From assembly GCA_947471745.1 (NCBI GenBank), contig CANJKZ010000010.1, forward strand, positions 9,173,501 through 9,237,500: 64,000 nt of DNA. The letters are read 5' to 3'. Each line of letters starts with the position of its first letter. Position 1 is the stretch's first letter. Positions 25,301 through 35,562 of the stretch are shown in pieces. The notes under the pieces were generated by a model, which had not been told where the DNA came from, did not search any database, and saw only the letters and a program-made list of their open reading frames with translations. Source of the stretch: Closterium sp. Naga37s-1 (lineage: Eukaryota; Streptophyta; Zygnematophyceae; Desmidiales; Closteriaceae). The translations under genes and the position numbers were made by a program.

Positions 25301-25864
25301 ACCAGCAGCGGCGGAAGCAGCACCAGCGGCAGCACGACCACCACCAGCAGGAGCAGCACCAGCACCAGCAGCAGCAGCACGGGCAGCGGCGGCAGTAGCA
25401 GCATCAGCAGAATTAGCAGCACGAGCAGCAGCAGCAGTGGCCGCGTCAGCAGCATCGGCAGCACGAGCAGCAGCGGCAGCAGCAGCATGAGGCACAGCGG
25501 TGGGGGGAAGACCCTCGAGAGCCACTACCCAACGGCCATCCTCCCTTGCGTCCTCCCTCTGCTGCCTCTGCTCCTCTGCTTCTGATGATGGCTGGCGGTG
25601 CTGCATACGAGAGACATAAGGAGAGGGAGTCGATCGTAAGAGATGGAGGACAGAGAGGAGAGAAATATGAGACAGGACGATGAGAGAGAGAGGGAGAGGA
25701 GAGAGCGGAAAAGGCGGAGAGAGGGTACTCACCACTTGGATCTGCTGCCTGGCATGGGGTGCTCGCACGTCCACAGCGTGCACCGCACTGCACCGCTCTA
25801 CAACCAGCAGGAGGTGCGGGTTGAAGCAGTCAAATTGCAGGGCGAGCGGGGGCGACTGGAAGGC
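19375..25864 (-). CDS. Unassigned multi-exon gene, 3' portion; 5' end unresolved
   Basis: Exons in transcription order: about 25864-25733, 25600-25019, 20195-20136, then either 19886-19789 or 19759-19650, then 19462-19375 ending in TAG. All junctions are GT-AG and phases agree with either alternative exon (98 or 110 nt, both leaving two bases). The first segment reads PLALQFDCFNPHLLLVVER...VHAVDVRAP, like a WD-repeat strand. The next exon is Ala-rich and ends GVLVSTETTVFQ. The end reads ASHRLYPKRFKEVVRLLLLGHY and LPLEVLLQIVGHASTPLSVW, reminiscent of an F-box/SOCS-like helix but too short to assign. An ATG at 28072 on this strand could begin the gene, but the GAA tract separates it from the supported exons. 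Intron 20196-25018 holds the 46-bp satellite. I do not recognise the protein. Confidence 0.5.
19650..19886 (-). repeat. Pair of duplicated, apparently mutually exclusive exons
   Basis: 19886-19789 and 19759-19650 are related exons (EVVRLLLLGHYSTEQWDY versus EVIQLLLMGHYGTGQYDY), each with CAG acceptor and GTGAG donor. Only 29 bp separate them, too short for a normal intron, and both leave the same phase. Confidence 0.75.
20300..20402. repeat. 41-bp direct repeat flanking the palindrome (ACGT centre)
   Basis: 20300-20340 and 20362-20402 are identical 41-bp copies. Between them lies TTCTGAGACGTCTCAAAA (20340-20357), a palindrome variant with an ACGT centre. It sits just beside the 46-bp satellite. 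Confidence 0.95.
20419..24680. repeat. 46-bp satellite, 92 full units plus a partial one
   Basis: Units start at 20419 and the last partial unit starts at 24651; the distance is exactly 92 x 46, so there is no net indel. Each unit carries CTTTGAGGCGCCTCCAAAG, the GCGC-centred form of the recurrent palindrome, plus about 27 bp beginning AGCTGACCTGGGCAACAGC. Interior units look identical. The A-to-C variant (GGGCACCAGC) occurs seven times, all between about 23690 and 24670, and the first unit also differs. All three minus-strand frames are open because the unit has no stop; these are not genes. The array fills most of a 4.8 kb intron. Confidence 0.97.
24722..24961 (-). repeat. Two decoy copies of an exon 3' end with donor
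   Basis: About 24871-24961 and 24725-24811 repeat the last ~90 bp of exon 25600-25019 and its GT donor, at ~146-149 bp spacing (CTGTCTTCCAG then GTGAGC or GTGCGC). Both are diverged, and one or both would break the frame. Confidence 0.8.
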
Positions 25865-25886
25865 CTGCTCTAGCTTCACCAGTGGG

Positions 25887-27867
25887 GAAGAAGAAGAAGA
25901 AGAAGAAGAAGAAGAAGAAGAAGAAGAAGAAGAAGAAGAAGAAGAAGAAGAAGAAGAAGAAGAAGAAGAAGAAGAAGAAGAAGAAGAAGAAGAAGAAGAA
26001 GAAGAAGAAGAAGAAGAAGAAGAAGAAGAAGAAGAAGAAGAAGAAGAAGAAGAAGAAGAAGAAGAAGAAGAAGAAGAAGAAGAAGAAGAAGAAGAAGAAG
26101 AAGAAGAAGAAGAAGAAGAAGAAGAAGAAGAAGAAGAAGAAGAAGAAGAAGAAGAAGAAGAAGAAGAAGAAGAAGAAGAAGAAGAAGAAGAAGAAGAAGA
26201 AGAAGAAGAAGAAGAAGAAGAAGAAGAAGAAGAAGAAGAAGAAGAAGAAGAAGAAGAAGAAGAAGAAGAAGAAGAAGAAGAAGAAGAAGAAGAAGAAGAA
26301 GAAGAAGAAGAAGAAGAAGAAGAAGAAGAAGAAGAAGAAGAAGAAGAAGAAGAAGAAGAAGAAGAAGAAGAAGAAGAAGAAGAAGAAGAAGAAGAAGAAG
26401 AAGAAGAAGAAGAAGAAGAAGAAGAAGAAGAAGAAGAAGAAGAAGAAGAAGAAGAAGAAGAAGAAGAAGAAGAAGAAGAAGAAGAAGAAGAAGAAGAAGA
26501 AGAAGAAGAAGAAGAAGAAGAAGAAGAAGAAGAAGAAGAGAAGAAGAAGAAGAAGAAGAAGAAGAAGAAGAAGAAGAAGAAGAAGAAGAAGAAGAAGAAG
26601 AAGAAGAAGAAGAAGAAGAAGAAGAAGAAGAAGAAGAAGAAGAAGAAGAAGAAGAAGAAGAAGAAGAAGAAGAAGAAGAAGAAGAAGAAGAAGAAGAAGA
26701 AGAAGAAGAAGAAGAAGAAGAAGAAGAAGAAGAAGAAGAAGAAGAAGAAGAAGAAGAAGAAGAAGAAGAAGAAGAAGAAGAAGAAGAAGAAGAAGAAGAA
26801 GAAGAAGAAGAAGAAGAAGAAGAAGAAGAAGAAGAAGAAGAAGAAGAAGAAGAAGAAGAAGAAGAAGAAGAAGAAGAAGAAGAAGAAGAAGAAGAAGAAG
26901 AAAAGAAGAAAGAAGAAGAAGAAGAAGAAGAAGAAGAAGAAGAAGAAGAAGAAGAAGAAGAAGAAGAAGAAGAAGAAGAAGAAGAAGAAGAAGAAGAAGA
27001 AGAAGAAGAAGAAGAAGAAGAAGAAGAAGAAGAAGAAGAAGAAGAAGAAGAAGAAGAAGAAGAAGAAGAAGAAGAAGAAGAAGAAGAAGAAGAAGAAGAA
27101 GAAGAAGAAGAAGAAGAAGAAGAAGAAGAAGAAGAAGAAGAAGAAGAAGAAGAAGAAGAAGAAGAAGAAGAAGAAGAAGAAGAAGAAGAAGAAGAAGAAG
27201 AAGAAGAAGAAGAAGAAGAAGAAGAAGAAGAAGAAGAAGAAGAAGAAGAAGAAGAAGAAGAAGAAGAAGAAGAAGAAGAAGAAGAAGAAGAAGAAGAAGA
27301 AGAAGAAGAAGAAGAAGAAGAAGAAGAAGAAGAAGAAGAAGAAGAAGAAGAAGAAGAAGAAGAAGAAGAAGAAGAAGAAGAAGAAGAAGAAGAAGAAGAA
27401 GAAGAAGAAGAAGAAGAAGAAGAAGAAGAAGAAGAAGAAGAAGAAGAAGAAGAAGAAGAAGAAGAAGAAGAAGAAGAGAAGAAGAAGAAGAAGAAGAAGA
27501 AGAAGAAGAAGAAGAAGAAGAAGAAGAAGAAGAAGAGAAGAAGAAGAAGAAGAAGAAGAAGAAGAAGAAGAAGAAGAAGAAGAAGAAGAAGAAGAAGAAG
27601 AAGAAGAAGAAGAAGAAGAAGAAGAAGAAGAAGAAGAAGAAGAAGAAGAAGAAGAAGAAGAAGAAGAAGAAGAAGAAGAAGAAGAAGAAGAAGAAGAAGA
27701 AGAAGAAGAAGAAGAAGAAGAAGAAGAAGAAGAAGAAGAAGAAGAAGAAGAAGAAGAAGAAGAAGAAGAAGAAGAAGAAGAAGAAGAAGAAGAAGAAGAA
27801 GAAGAAGAAGAAGAAGAAGAAGAAGAAGAAGAAGAAGAAGAAGAAGAAGAAGAAGAAGAAGAAGAAG

Positions 27868-27897
<30 letters not shown>
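25887..27897. repeat. (GAA)n / (TTC)n expansion, about 670 triplets
   Basis: A 2,011-bp almost pure GAA run. Interruptions are seen near 26537, 26900-26911, 27475 and 27533, each shifting the triplet register. On the minus strand it is (TTC)n running directly into the acceptor of the exon near 25864, so it probably forms a huge polypyrimidine tract. Poly-Glu/Lys/Arg and poly-Ser/Leu/Phe frames through it are artefacts. Confidence 0.97.
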
Positions 27898-27898
<1 letters not shown>

Positions 27899-28072
27899 CG
27901 AGAGAGCCTGACGGGTCTGTACTATGAGCGAAATGCAAACGACGTAACGACTACAATCTCCAGCATCCTTGCCCTTGGTCCTCGCCAAAACGTGAAATCG
28001 ATGGGATGCTTGCAGAGCACGGCATCTAAGACACACTGACACAACAGCAGAGGTTTCTTTCTCTTCAGCCAT

Positions 28073-28699
28073 TTCTAGCTATCCCTCTGCCAGTGCTTAT
28101 GACCCTGCCAGGGGCAGTGAAATCTGGAAGGCTTGCACGAACTGAGCGCGACACGGTAACAGCTTATGATTCGCTTTCGTCAGCTGTAACTGTGCGGGCC
28201 TGATTTCGTTGGAGAGATGGCAGAAGAAGTGCGCAGGCGGTCAAGCGTTGGGTCCATGTGATTTGGCATTGGGCTCTGCAAACCTAGCCACTGCTATTGG
28301 CTGCAGAGCTGTTGTGCATGCCACGACGACGATGGTGTAGAGTGCGCACACTGCGAGACAATCCATTCAAAGATTAGACGAGTTGGGGGTTCATACGGGG
28401 TTGTGGGTACACGTGGTTTCGTCTGATTGGCAAGGCTCAACTAGAACAGAAGGGAGGGTTTTTTTCGCATTCGGAATTGAACACGCCCTAGTCTGAAGTT
28501 TCGCATTCCAGTCTTGCTTATCTTCACATAGGAGCCATTGCCATGAATCCATGTTTCTGCATTATCATTTCTCCTCCTCGAATTTTACTTGCTGATCGCA
28601 TTGCGTTCTTGGCAAGCTTAGATTCTTGGTGAACCTAGAGCTCTTAGTGTTAGAGTCTGAAGTAAAGTTTCCTTCTCATAATCAGCGACGAGTTTCTGA
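28073..28699. promoter_or_regulatory. Divergent upstream region before PIMT
   Basis: About 630 bp of AT-richer DNA between a possible minus-strand start (28072) and the PIMT start codon. I find no gene or RNA. It probably holds the PIMT promoter and 5' UTR. Confidence 0.4.
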
Positions 28700-31600
28700 A
28701 TGATTTCGACAGTTTCAATCGCTTCGTCTTCCCGCATCTCCCGGCGCCATTTCCGCCGCTCCTTCCGCTCACTACCCGCGCTCGCCGTCACCGTCGCTTC
28801 CATTCTCTTCTCAGACCGCTCGCTCTTCGTTCCCGCTTCCCCATCGTGCGCCGCGAAAGGCGGGGTGCATAGCGACAACTACCATTTTGGCAAGGGTGGC
28901 GACGCGGGGGGGACGGAAGCGACGGAGCCGGCGATCGCGCCACGAGAGGGTGGCAGTGGCGCAAGAGACGGGGGAGGAGAGAAGGATTCGGAGTTCTGGG
29001 AGCGTGTGAGGCGGAGCGAAAGAATGAGCTGGACGTGCCATGGCGATAGTAACGGCGAGATGGTCGACAAGCTGCTCCGTGCGTGAATAAAGGGATGGAT
29101 TGCGATGCCTATAGTCATGCCTCTATAATTACAACCACAGTTTGTGTTGACCATGAATCGTTCTTTTGGAGGATTCTCTAGACATTCATGCTGAGTCATG
29201 CTGACATACATGTGCTGACATTCGTGCTGACATACAGACAAGTTGGCATTCATGCGGACATTCATGCAGAAGTTCATTTAGATGTTAGGTAGACATTCAT
29301 GCTGACATTCATCACAATACCTCGAGCCTAGAGCAGCCTCAGTCGCCGCAACATCTTCCGCAACATCTTCCTCAACCACCCCTGCCTCTTCCTCAACCAC
29401 CCCTGCCTCTTCCTCAACCACCCCTGCCTCTTCCTCAACCACCCCTGCCTCGTCCTGTCCGTGCTACCTGCCAGGCAGCGGAATCGTCCAATCAGAGCGC
29501 ATCGCGGAGGCCATGAAGCAGATTGACCGCGCTGACTACGTGTTGACCAAGTCAACGGCTTATGACGATTCCCCACAACCCATAGGTGCGTTGACCAATT
29601 TAAGGGCCTATGATAACTTCCCCCAGCCCATAGGTGCGTTGACCAAGTCAATGGCTTATGACAATGTCCCCAGCCCATAGGTGAATGTAAGGTATCGATG
29701 CATGTGCCATGTGTGTGTCATGTGTGGTATGGCTCACGTCGGATGGCTGACGATTTTTATCGCATGCTTATGTCTCCATAATCCTTCATGCGCTTCTGTG
29801 GCGTGTGCACTGTGCGCTGTGGCATGGCATGGCATGTGGCATGACATGTGGCCTGTGTTGCATGTGTGGGCATGGAATGTGACCTGTGGCATGGCATGTG
29901 GGATGACATGATGGCATTCACCGTTCATGAGCAGGTTTCAACGTCACCATTTCCGCACCTCACATGGTACGTAACTATTCTAAATGCTGGTGCGATACCT
30001 TGCTCACTTTTCGGTCACTCGTAGATGCAACCTCCTCGCCATCGCCACCCCCCAACCCGCACGGCTGCTGCCGCGCCTTTCTAGAGAATCACCTGTAATC
30101 GGGTAACCGCGTTCTGGACGTGTGGTCGGGCTACGAGTGAGTAATGGTCACCTCTTTTCCTCCTTCCCCCTTCAAATTCCCCTCCTCACCACCCCCATCA
30201 CCCCCTACCATCCGCCATTCCCCCCACTCCAACCCCCTTCTTTGCCCCACCAGCACGGCTACTGCCTTGCCTTTCTAGAGAATCACCTGCAACCCGGTAA
30301 CCGCGTGCTCGACGTGGGGTCGGGCTCGGGCTACCTGACAGCTGTCATGGCGCTATTGGTGGGCCCCACGGGGCGGGCGGTGGGCGTGGAGCACATTCCG
30401 GAGCTCGTGGAGCGGTCCCGGGCGGCAGTGCAGGCCGGCCGGGCGGCAGAACTGATGGACGGTGGACAGCTGTCGATACATGGTTGGTTGACATGGTGGG
30501 GTTTGGATGAGGGGGAAACGGGGAGGGGGGTGGCGAAAGGGAGGGGGGAAGAGGGAAGAAGGGGAAAGAGGGAAGAAGGGGAAAGAGGGGAGAAGGGGAA
30601 AGAGGGAAGACGAGTGTTCTTCTGCATCCTACCCTGCTGTGGAGGTCCTGTTTCTCAACCCCCGTGTCTCTCTCCCTTTCCCTACCTGCCACGTCTCTCC
30701 TTGTTCATATCAAAGTGTCCCTTGCATCGCGCCCGTCCCACCCACCTTCCCCCTACTATCGCCTTCCTTTACTCCCACCACCGCCTCGCAGTCAATTCTC
30801 ATCTCACCGTCTCCTCCGCCCATCTCACCAATCCCTCCTCCTCCCTCTTCCGTCCTCCTTCCCAGAGGCGGATGGGCGGGAGGGGTACCCTGAGGCGGGC
30901 CCATATGATGTCATCCACGTGGGCGCTGCTGCTGCCGGTGAGTCCCTGTTCATGCTCTGGCTGGCCCTGTAGACGTGGGTCCATTCCATATGATGCCATC
31001 CACGTGGGCGCTGCTGCTCCAGGTAAGACTCTCTGCTCGCTCTGGCCGGCTCTGTGCATGCCCTTGCGCTGTGCATGACCTTTGAGTCGACTCAAAGTCA
31101 ACTCGGATGGGCAGGAGGGGTACCCTGAGGCTGGCCCGTGTGATGCCATCCACGTGGGGGCTGCTGCTCCGGGTGAGACCTTGTTGGTGCTCTGTTGCTC
31201 TGCACGCTCTGTTGCTCTGCACGCTCTGTTGCTCTGCACGCTCTGTTGCTCTGCAAGCTCTGTTGCTCTGCAAGCTCTGTTGCTCTGCACGCTCTGTTGC
31301 TCTGCACGCTCTGTTGCTCTGCACGCTCTGTTGCTCTGCACGCTCTGTTGCTCTGCAAGCTCTGTTGCTCTGCAAGCTCTGTTGCTCTGCACGCTCTGTT
31401 GCTCTGCAAGCTCTGTTGCTCTGCAAGCTCTGTTGCTCTGCAAGCTCTGTTGCTCTGCAAGCTCTGTTGCTCTGCAAGCTCTGTTGCTCTGCAAGCTCTG
31501 TTGCTCTGCAAGCTCTGTTGCTCTGCAAGCTCTGTTGCTCTGCAAGCTCTGTTGCTCTGCAAGCTCTGTTGCTCTGCAAGCTCTGTTGCTCTGCAAGCTC

Positions 31601-34600
31601 TGTTGCTCTGCAAGCTCTGTTGCTCTGCAAGCTCTGTTGCTCTGCAAGCTCTGTTGCTCTGCAAGCTCTGTTGCTCTGCAAGCTCTGTTGCTCTGCAAGC
31701 TCTGTTGCTCTGCAAGCTCTGTTGCTCTGCAAGCTCTGTTGCTCTGCAAGCTCTGTTGCTCTGCAAGCTCTGTTGCTCTGCAAGCTCTGTTGCTCTGCAA
31801 GCTCTGTTGCTCTGCAAGCTCTGTTGCTCTGCAAGCTCTGTTGCTCTGCAAGCTCTGTTGCTCTGCAAGCTCTGTTGCTCTGCAAGCTCTGTTGCTCTGC
31901 AAGCTCTGTTGCTCTGCAAGCTCTGTTGCTCTGCAAGCTCTGTTGCTCTGCAAGCTCTGTTGCTCTGCAAGCTCTGTTGCTCTGCAAGCTCTGTTGCTCT
32001 GCAAGCTCTGTTGCTCTGCAAGCTCTGTTGCTCTGCAAGCTCTGTTGCTCTGCAAGCTCTGTTGCTCTGCAAGCTCTGTTGCTCTGCAAGCTCTGTTGCT
32101 CTGCAAGCTCTGTTGCTCTGCAAGCTCTGTTGCTCTGCAAGCTCTGTTGCTCTGCAAGCTCTGTTGCTCTGCAAGCTCTGTTGCTCTGCAAGCTCTGTTG
32201 CTCTGCAAGCTCTGTTGCTCTGCAAGCTCTGTTGCTCTGCAAGCTCTGTTGCTCTGCAAGCTCTGTTGCTCTGCAAGCTCTGTTGCTCTGCAAGCTCTGT
32301 TGCTCTGCAAGCTCTGTTGCTCTGCAAGCTCTGTTGCTCTGCAAGCTCTGTTGCTCTGCAAGCTCTGTTGCTCTGCAAGCTCTGTTGCTCTGCAAGCTCT
32401 GTTGCTCTGCAAGCTCTGTTGCTCTGCAAGCTCTGTTGCTCTGCAAGCTCTGTTGCTCTGCAAGCTCTGTTGCTCTGCAAGCTCTGTTGCTCTGCAAGCT
32501 CTGTTGCTCTGCAAGCTCTGTTGCTCTGCAAGCTCTGTTGCTCTGCAAGCTCTGTTGCTCTGCAAGCTCTGTTGCTCTGCAAGCTCTGTTGCTCTGCAAG
32601 CTCTGTTGCTCTGCAAGCTCTGTTGCTCTGCAAGCTCTGTTGCTCTGCAAGCTCTGTTGCTCTGCAAGCTCTGTTGCTCTGCAAGCTCTGTTGCTCTGCA
32701 AGCTCTGTTGCTCTGCAAGCTCTGTTGCTCTGCAAGCTCTGTTGCTCTGCAAGCTCTGTTGCTCTGCAAGCTCTGTTGCTCTGCAAGCTCTGTTGCTCTG
32801 CAAGCTCTGTTGCTCTGCAAGCTCTGTTGCTCTGCAAGCTCTGTTGCTCTGCAAGCTCTGTTGCTCTGCAAGCTCTGTTGCTCTGCAAGCTCTGTTGCTC
32901 TGCAAGCTCTGTTGCTCTGCAAGCTCTGTTGCTCTGCAAGCTCTGTTGCTCTGCAAGCTCTGTTGCTCTGCAAGCTCTGTTGCTCTGCAAGCTCTGTTGC
33001 TCTGCAAGCTCTGTTGCTCTGCAAGCTCTGTTGCTCTGCAAGCTCTGTTGCTCTGCAAGCTCTGTTGCTCTGCAAGCTCTGTTGCTCTGCAAGCTCTGTT
33101 GCTCTGCAAGCTCTGTTGCTCTGCAAGCTCTGTTGCTCTGCAAGCTCTGTTGCTCTGCAAGCTCTGTTGCTCTGCAAGCTCTGTTGCTCTGCAAGCTCTG
33201 TTGCTCTGCAAGCTCTGTTGCTCTGCAAGCTCTGTTGCTCTGCAAGCTCTGTTGCTCTGCAAGCTCTGTTGCTCTGCAAGCTCTGTTGCTCTGCAAGCTC
33301 TGTTGCTCTGCAAGCTCTGTTGCTCTGCAAGCTCTGTTGCTCTGCAAGCTCTGTTGCTCTGCAAGCTCTGTTGCTCTGCAAGCTCTGTTGCTCTGCAAGC
33401 TCTGTTGCTCTGCAAGCTCTGTTGCTCTGCAAGCTCTGTTGCTCTGCAAGCTCTGTTGCTCTGCAAGCTCTGTTGCTCTGCAAGCTCTGTTGCTCTGCAA
33501 GCTCTGTTGCTCTGCAAGCTCTGTTGCTCTGCAAGCTCTGTTGCTCTGCAAGCTCTGTTGCTCTGCAAGCTCTGTTGCTCTGCAAGCTCTGTTGCTCTGC
33601 AAGCTCTGTTGCTCTGCAAGCTCTGTTGCTCTGCAAGCTCTGTTGCTCTGCAAGCTCTGTTGCTCTGCAAGCTCTGTTGCTCTGCAAGCTCTGTTGCTCT
33701 GCAAGCTCTGTTGCTCTGCAAGCTCTGTTGCTCTGCAAGCTCTGTTGCTCTGCAAGCTCTGTTGCTCTGCAAGCTCTGTTGCTCTGCAAGCTCTGTTGCT
33801 CTGCAAGCTCTGTTGCTCTGCAAGCTCTGTTGCTCTGCAAGCTCTGTTGCTCTGCAAGCTCTGTTGCTCTGCAAGCTCTGTTGCTCTGCAAGCTCTGTTG
33901 CTCTGCAAGCTCTGTTGCTCTGCAAGCTCTGTTGCTCTGCAAGCTCTGTTGCTCTGCAAGCTCTGTTGCTCTGCAAGCTCTGTTGCTCTGCAAGCTCTGT
34001 TGCTCTGCAAGCTCTGTTGCTCTGCATGCTCTGTTGCTCTGCATGCTCCTGGCTCTGTGAGTATCTTGGCCACATGAAGCCATGCTCCTGGTCCTACGAT
34101 GCCATCAACGTGGGGGCTGCTACTGTGAGACCCTGTGCATCGTTTTTGAGAGTTCTCAAAACTGCTACCATGAGACCCTGTGCAACGTTTTTTAGAATTC
34201 TCAAAACTGCTACCGTGAGACCCTGTGCATCGAGTCACGCTCTCGGCTGCTGTCCGCATGCGCTGTCAAGTCACCATCAGACGCACAGCACAACCAGCTA
34301 CGTGAAACCACCCTCCTCTTCACCACCCGGTTTCAGCTGATCCACCAGCCCGAACCACCCTCCCCTCTCTCCCTGCTTTACCACTCACCCACATCCTTTC
34401 ACCCCACCCCTCCCCTCTCCTCCTTTTCTTTCCCCCCCCACAACTCCCCCGGGCTCCGGAGGATTAGCTGAAGCCGGGAGGGAGAATGGATGCGCCCTCC
34501 CACCTCTCCCTGCCCTTACCCTTTCCCTCCACCCCACCCCTCCCCCCACCGCACCCCACCGCACCCCACCCCACCCCACCCCTCCCCATCCCTCCCCACC

Positions 34601-35562
34601 CCTCCCCACCCCTCCCCATCCTTCCCCACCTCTCCCTGTCCTTCCCCCCCCACCAGAGCTCCCCCAGGCCCTGGTGGATCAGCTGAAGCCCGGTGGCCGA
34701 ATGGTGATTCCCGTTGGCCGCTTCATGCAGGTGTGCGGAAGGGGGGGGGGGGGGGGGGGGTGGGTGATGGGGGGAAGATGGGTGGGAAGGAGGGGGGGAA
34801 GGGAGGGTGAGAAGGGAGGGGGGAAGGGAGGGGGAGAAGGGTTAGGGGGGAATGAAGGGTGAGAAGGGAGGGGGGAAGGGAGGGGGAGAAGGGTTAGGGG
34901 GGAAGGAAGGGTGAGAAGGGAGGGGGGAACAAAAGGGAACAAATTTTGGGAAATTGGGGGTAATCAGGGGCAGGATAGGTTGTGGGGTGCCGTTGCAATG
35001 CTTTTGAGACGTGTCAAAGATAACGGGAATCACCATTCTGCCTCCTGGCTTCAGCTGTACGTTCTGTGCTGCCGCAATGCGACGTGCTGAGGCGCCTCGA
35101 GTAGTGACCAGCCGCCGTCCCCCTCCTCCCTCCTGCCATGTTTTGCTACCCCCCGGGACCCAGAGGTGATAGACAAGGGTGCAGATGGCACTGTCATTTT
35201 ATGAGGCGCCTCAAATTGCACTCCCGCCTGCCTTTCCCCTCCCCTGATTTCTCCCCGGCCTTGTCGCGCTACCTCCCAGGACCTAGAGGTGATAGGCAAG
35301 GGTGCAGACAGGACTGTCACGGTATGAGATGGTTGAGAATTTTGAGTCGACTCAAAAGTCACCTCAGGACTGTCACGGTATGAGATGATTGAGAATTTCG
35401 TTCCGCCCACTTCTCCCCTCCGCTGCCCCCTCCCCCCTTGCTTCCTCCCAGGACCTAGAGGTGATAGACAAGGGTGCAGACGGCACTGTCACTCGCACCA
35501 CAGCCATGGGCGTGCGCTACGTGCCACTGACCGCTAAGGAGAAGCAACTGGGGAGGGAGTGA
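28700..35562 (+). CDS. PIMT: Protein-L-isoaspartate O-methyltransferase, 7 exons, 335 aa
   Basis: Exons 28700-29078, 29475-29585, 29935-29966, 30254-30482, 30866-30937, 34657-34730, 35452-35562; the phases give 336 codons including TGA. The enzyme transfers a methyl group from S-adenosylmethionine to isoaspartyl residues in damaged proteins, starting their repair. Residues 1-50 (MISTVSIASSSRISRRHFRR...) are basic and Ser-rich, like an organelle transit peptide. The catalytic part starts near MSWTCHG; GIVQSERIAEAMKQIDRADY and GFNVTISAPHM are family signatures. SAM motif I is VLDVGSGSG (residues 192-200), followed by VGVEHIPEL, then PYDVIHVGAAA, LVDQLKPGGRMVIPVG and the C-terminal VRYVPLT. All expected motifs are present. 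Intron 5 is 3.7 kb and filled by the 17-bp array. Nearly every exon has degenerate copies of its edge in the adjacent intron. Confidence 0.92.
29588..29680 (+). repeat. Two decoy copies of the PIMT exon 2 end
   Basis: TTGACCAA...GCTTATGAC...CCCATAG followed by GTGC or GTGAATG occurs three times in a row (exon 2 end plus 29590-29633 and 29639-29679). The copies keep the donor. Confidence 0.85.
30054..30136 (+). repeat. Decoy copy of the PIMT exon 4 start
   Basis: It matches exon 4 from CACGGCT to GTCGGGCT with several changes, one of which creates an in-frame TAA (CACCTGTAATCGG). It lies about 195 bp upstream of the functional copy. Confidence 0.85.
30976..31179 (+). repeat. Copies of PIMT exon 5 end with donor, joined to the palindrome
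   Basis: Partial copies at about 30980-31022 and 31105-31176 repeat CCATCCACGTGGG...GCTGCTGCT plus a GT donor. TTTGAGTCGACTCAAA (31081-31096) lies directly before the second copy. A further remnant is at about 34092-34128, beyond the 17-bp array. Confidence 0.85.
31194..34049. repeat. 17-bp tandem array, 168 units
   Basis: The unit is GTTGCTCTGCAAGCTCT. The first begins at 31194 and the last at 34033, exactly 167 x 17 apart, so no net indel. Variant units (CACGCTCT) cluster in the first ~200 bp and GCATGCTC variants at the right end; the interior is homogeneous. All six frames are nearly open because the unit has no stop in any phase; these are not genes. The array lies in PIMT intron 5. Confidence 0.97.
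34120..34226. repeat. Short tandem repeat punctuated by two palindromes
   Basis: The block TACnnTGAGACCCTGTGCAnCG occurs three times. The copies are separated by TTTTGAGAGTTCTCAAAA (34144-34161) and TTTTTAGAATTCTCAAAA (34189-34206). It is a small-scale version of the satellite organisation. Confidence 0.9.
34442..34490 (+). repeat. Diverged copy of PIMT exon 6 start
   Basis: CTCCCCCGGG...GATTAGCTGAAGCCGG...GAATGG resembles exon 6 (34657 onward) with multiple changes, including a TAG in the reading frame. Confidence 0.6.
35002..35057 (-). repeat. Inverted copy of part of PIMT exon 6 next to a palindrome variant
   Basis: The reverse complement of about 35021-35056 matches exon 6 (CAGCTGAAGCC...GAATGGTGATTCCCGTT) with a few mismatches. 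It abuts TTTTGAGACGTGTCAAAG (35002-35019). It is the only clearly inverted exon fragment I saw. Confidence 0.85.
35150..35398 (+). repeat. Copies of PIMT exon 7 start and palindrome-flanked repeat
   Basis: Two partial copies of the exon 7 start (acceptor plus GAGGTGATAGACAAGGGTGC) lie at about 35154-35198 and 35275-35322. TTATGAGGCGCCTCAAAT ends the first (35199-35216). In the second, 35310-35342 and 35366-35398 are a 33-bp direct repeat (one mismatch) around TTTTGAGTCGACTCAAAA (35340-35357). Confidence 0.9.

Noticed and set aside
25680-28072. Long poly-Glu, poly-Lys, poly-Arg, poly-Ser, poly-Leu and poly-Phe ORFs
   Set aside because: All are frames of the GAA/TTC tract; the changes of amino acid mark register-shifting interruptions, not protein domains.
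20419-34049. CRISPR array
   Set aside because: Repeats are head-to-tail without unique spacers and lie in spliced eukaryotic genes.
30799-34340. Several ORFs near 1,000 aa on both strands
   Set aside because: The 17-bp unit has no stop in any phase; these frames are artefacts within PIMT intron 5.
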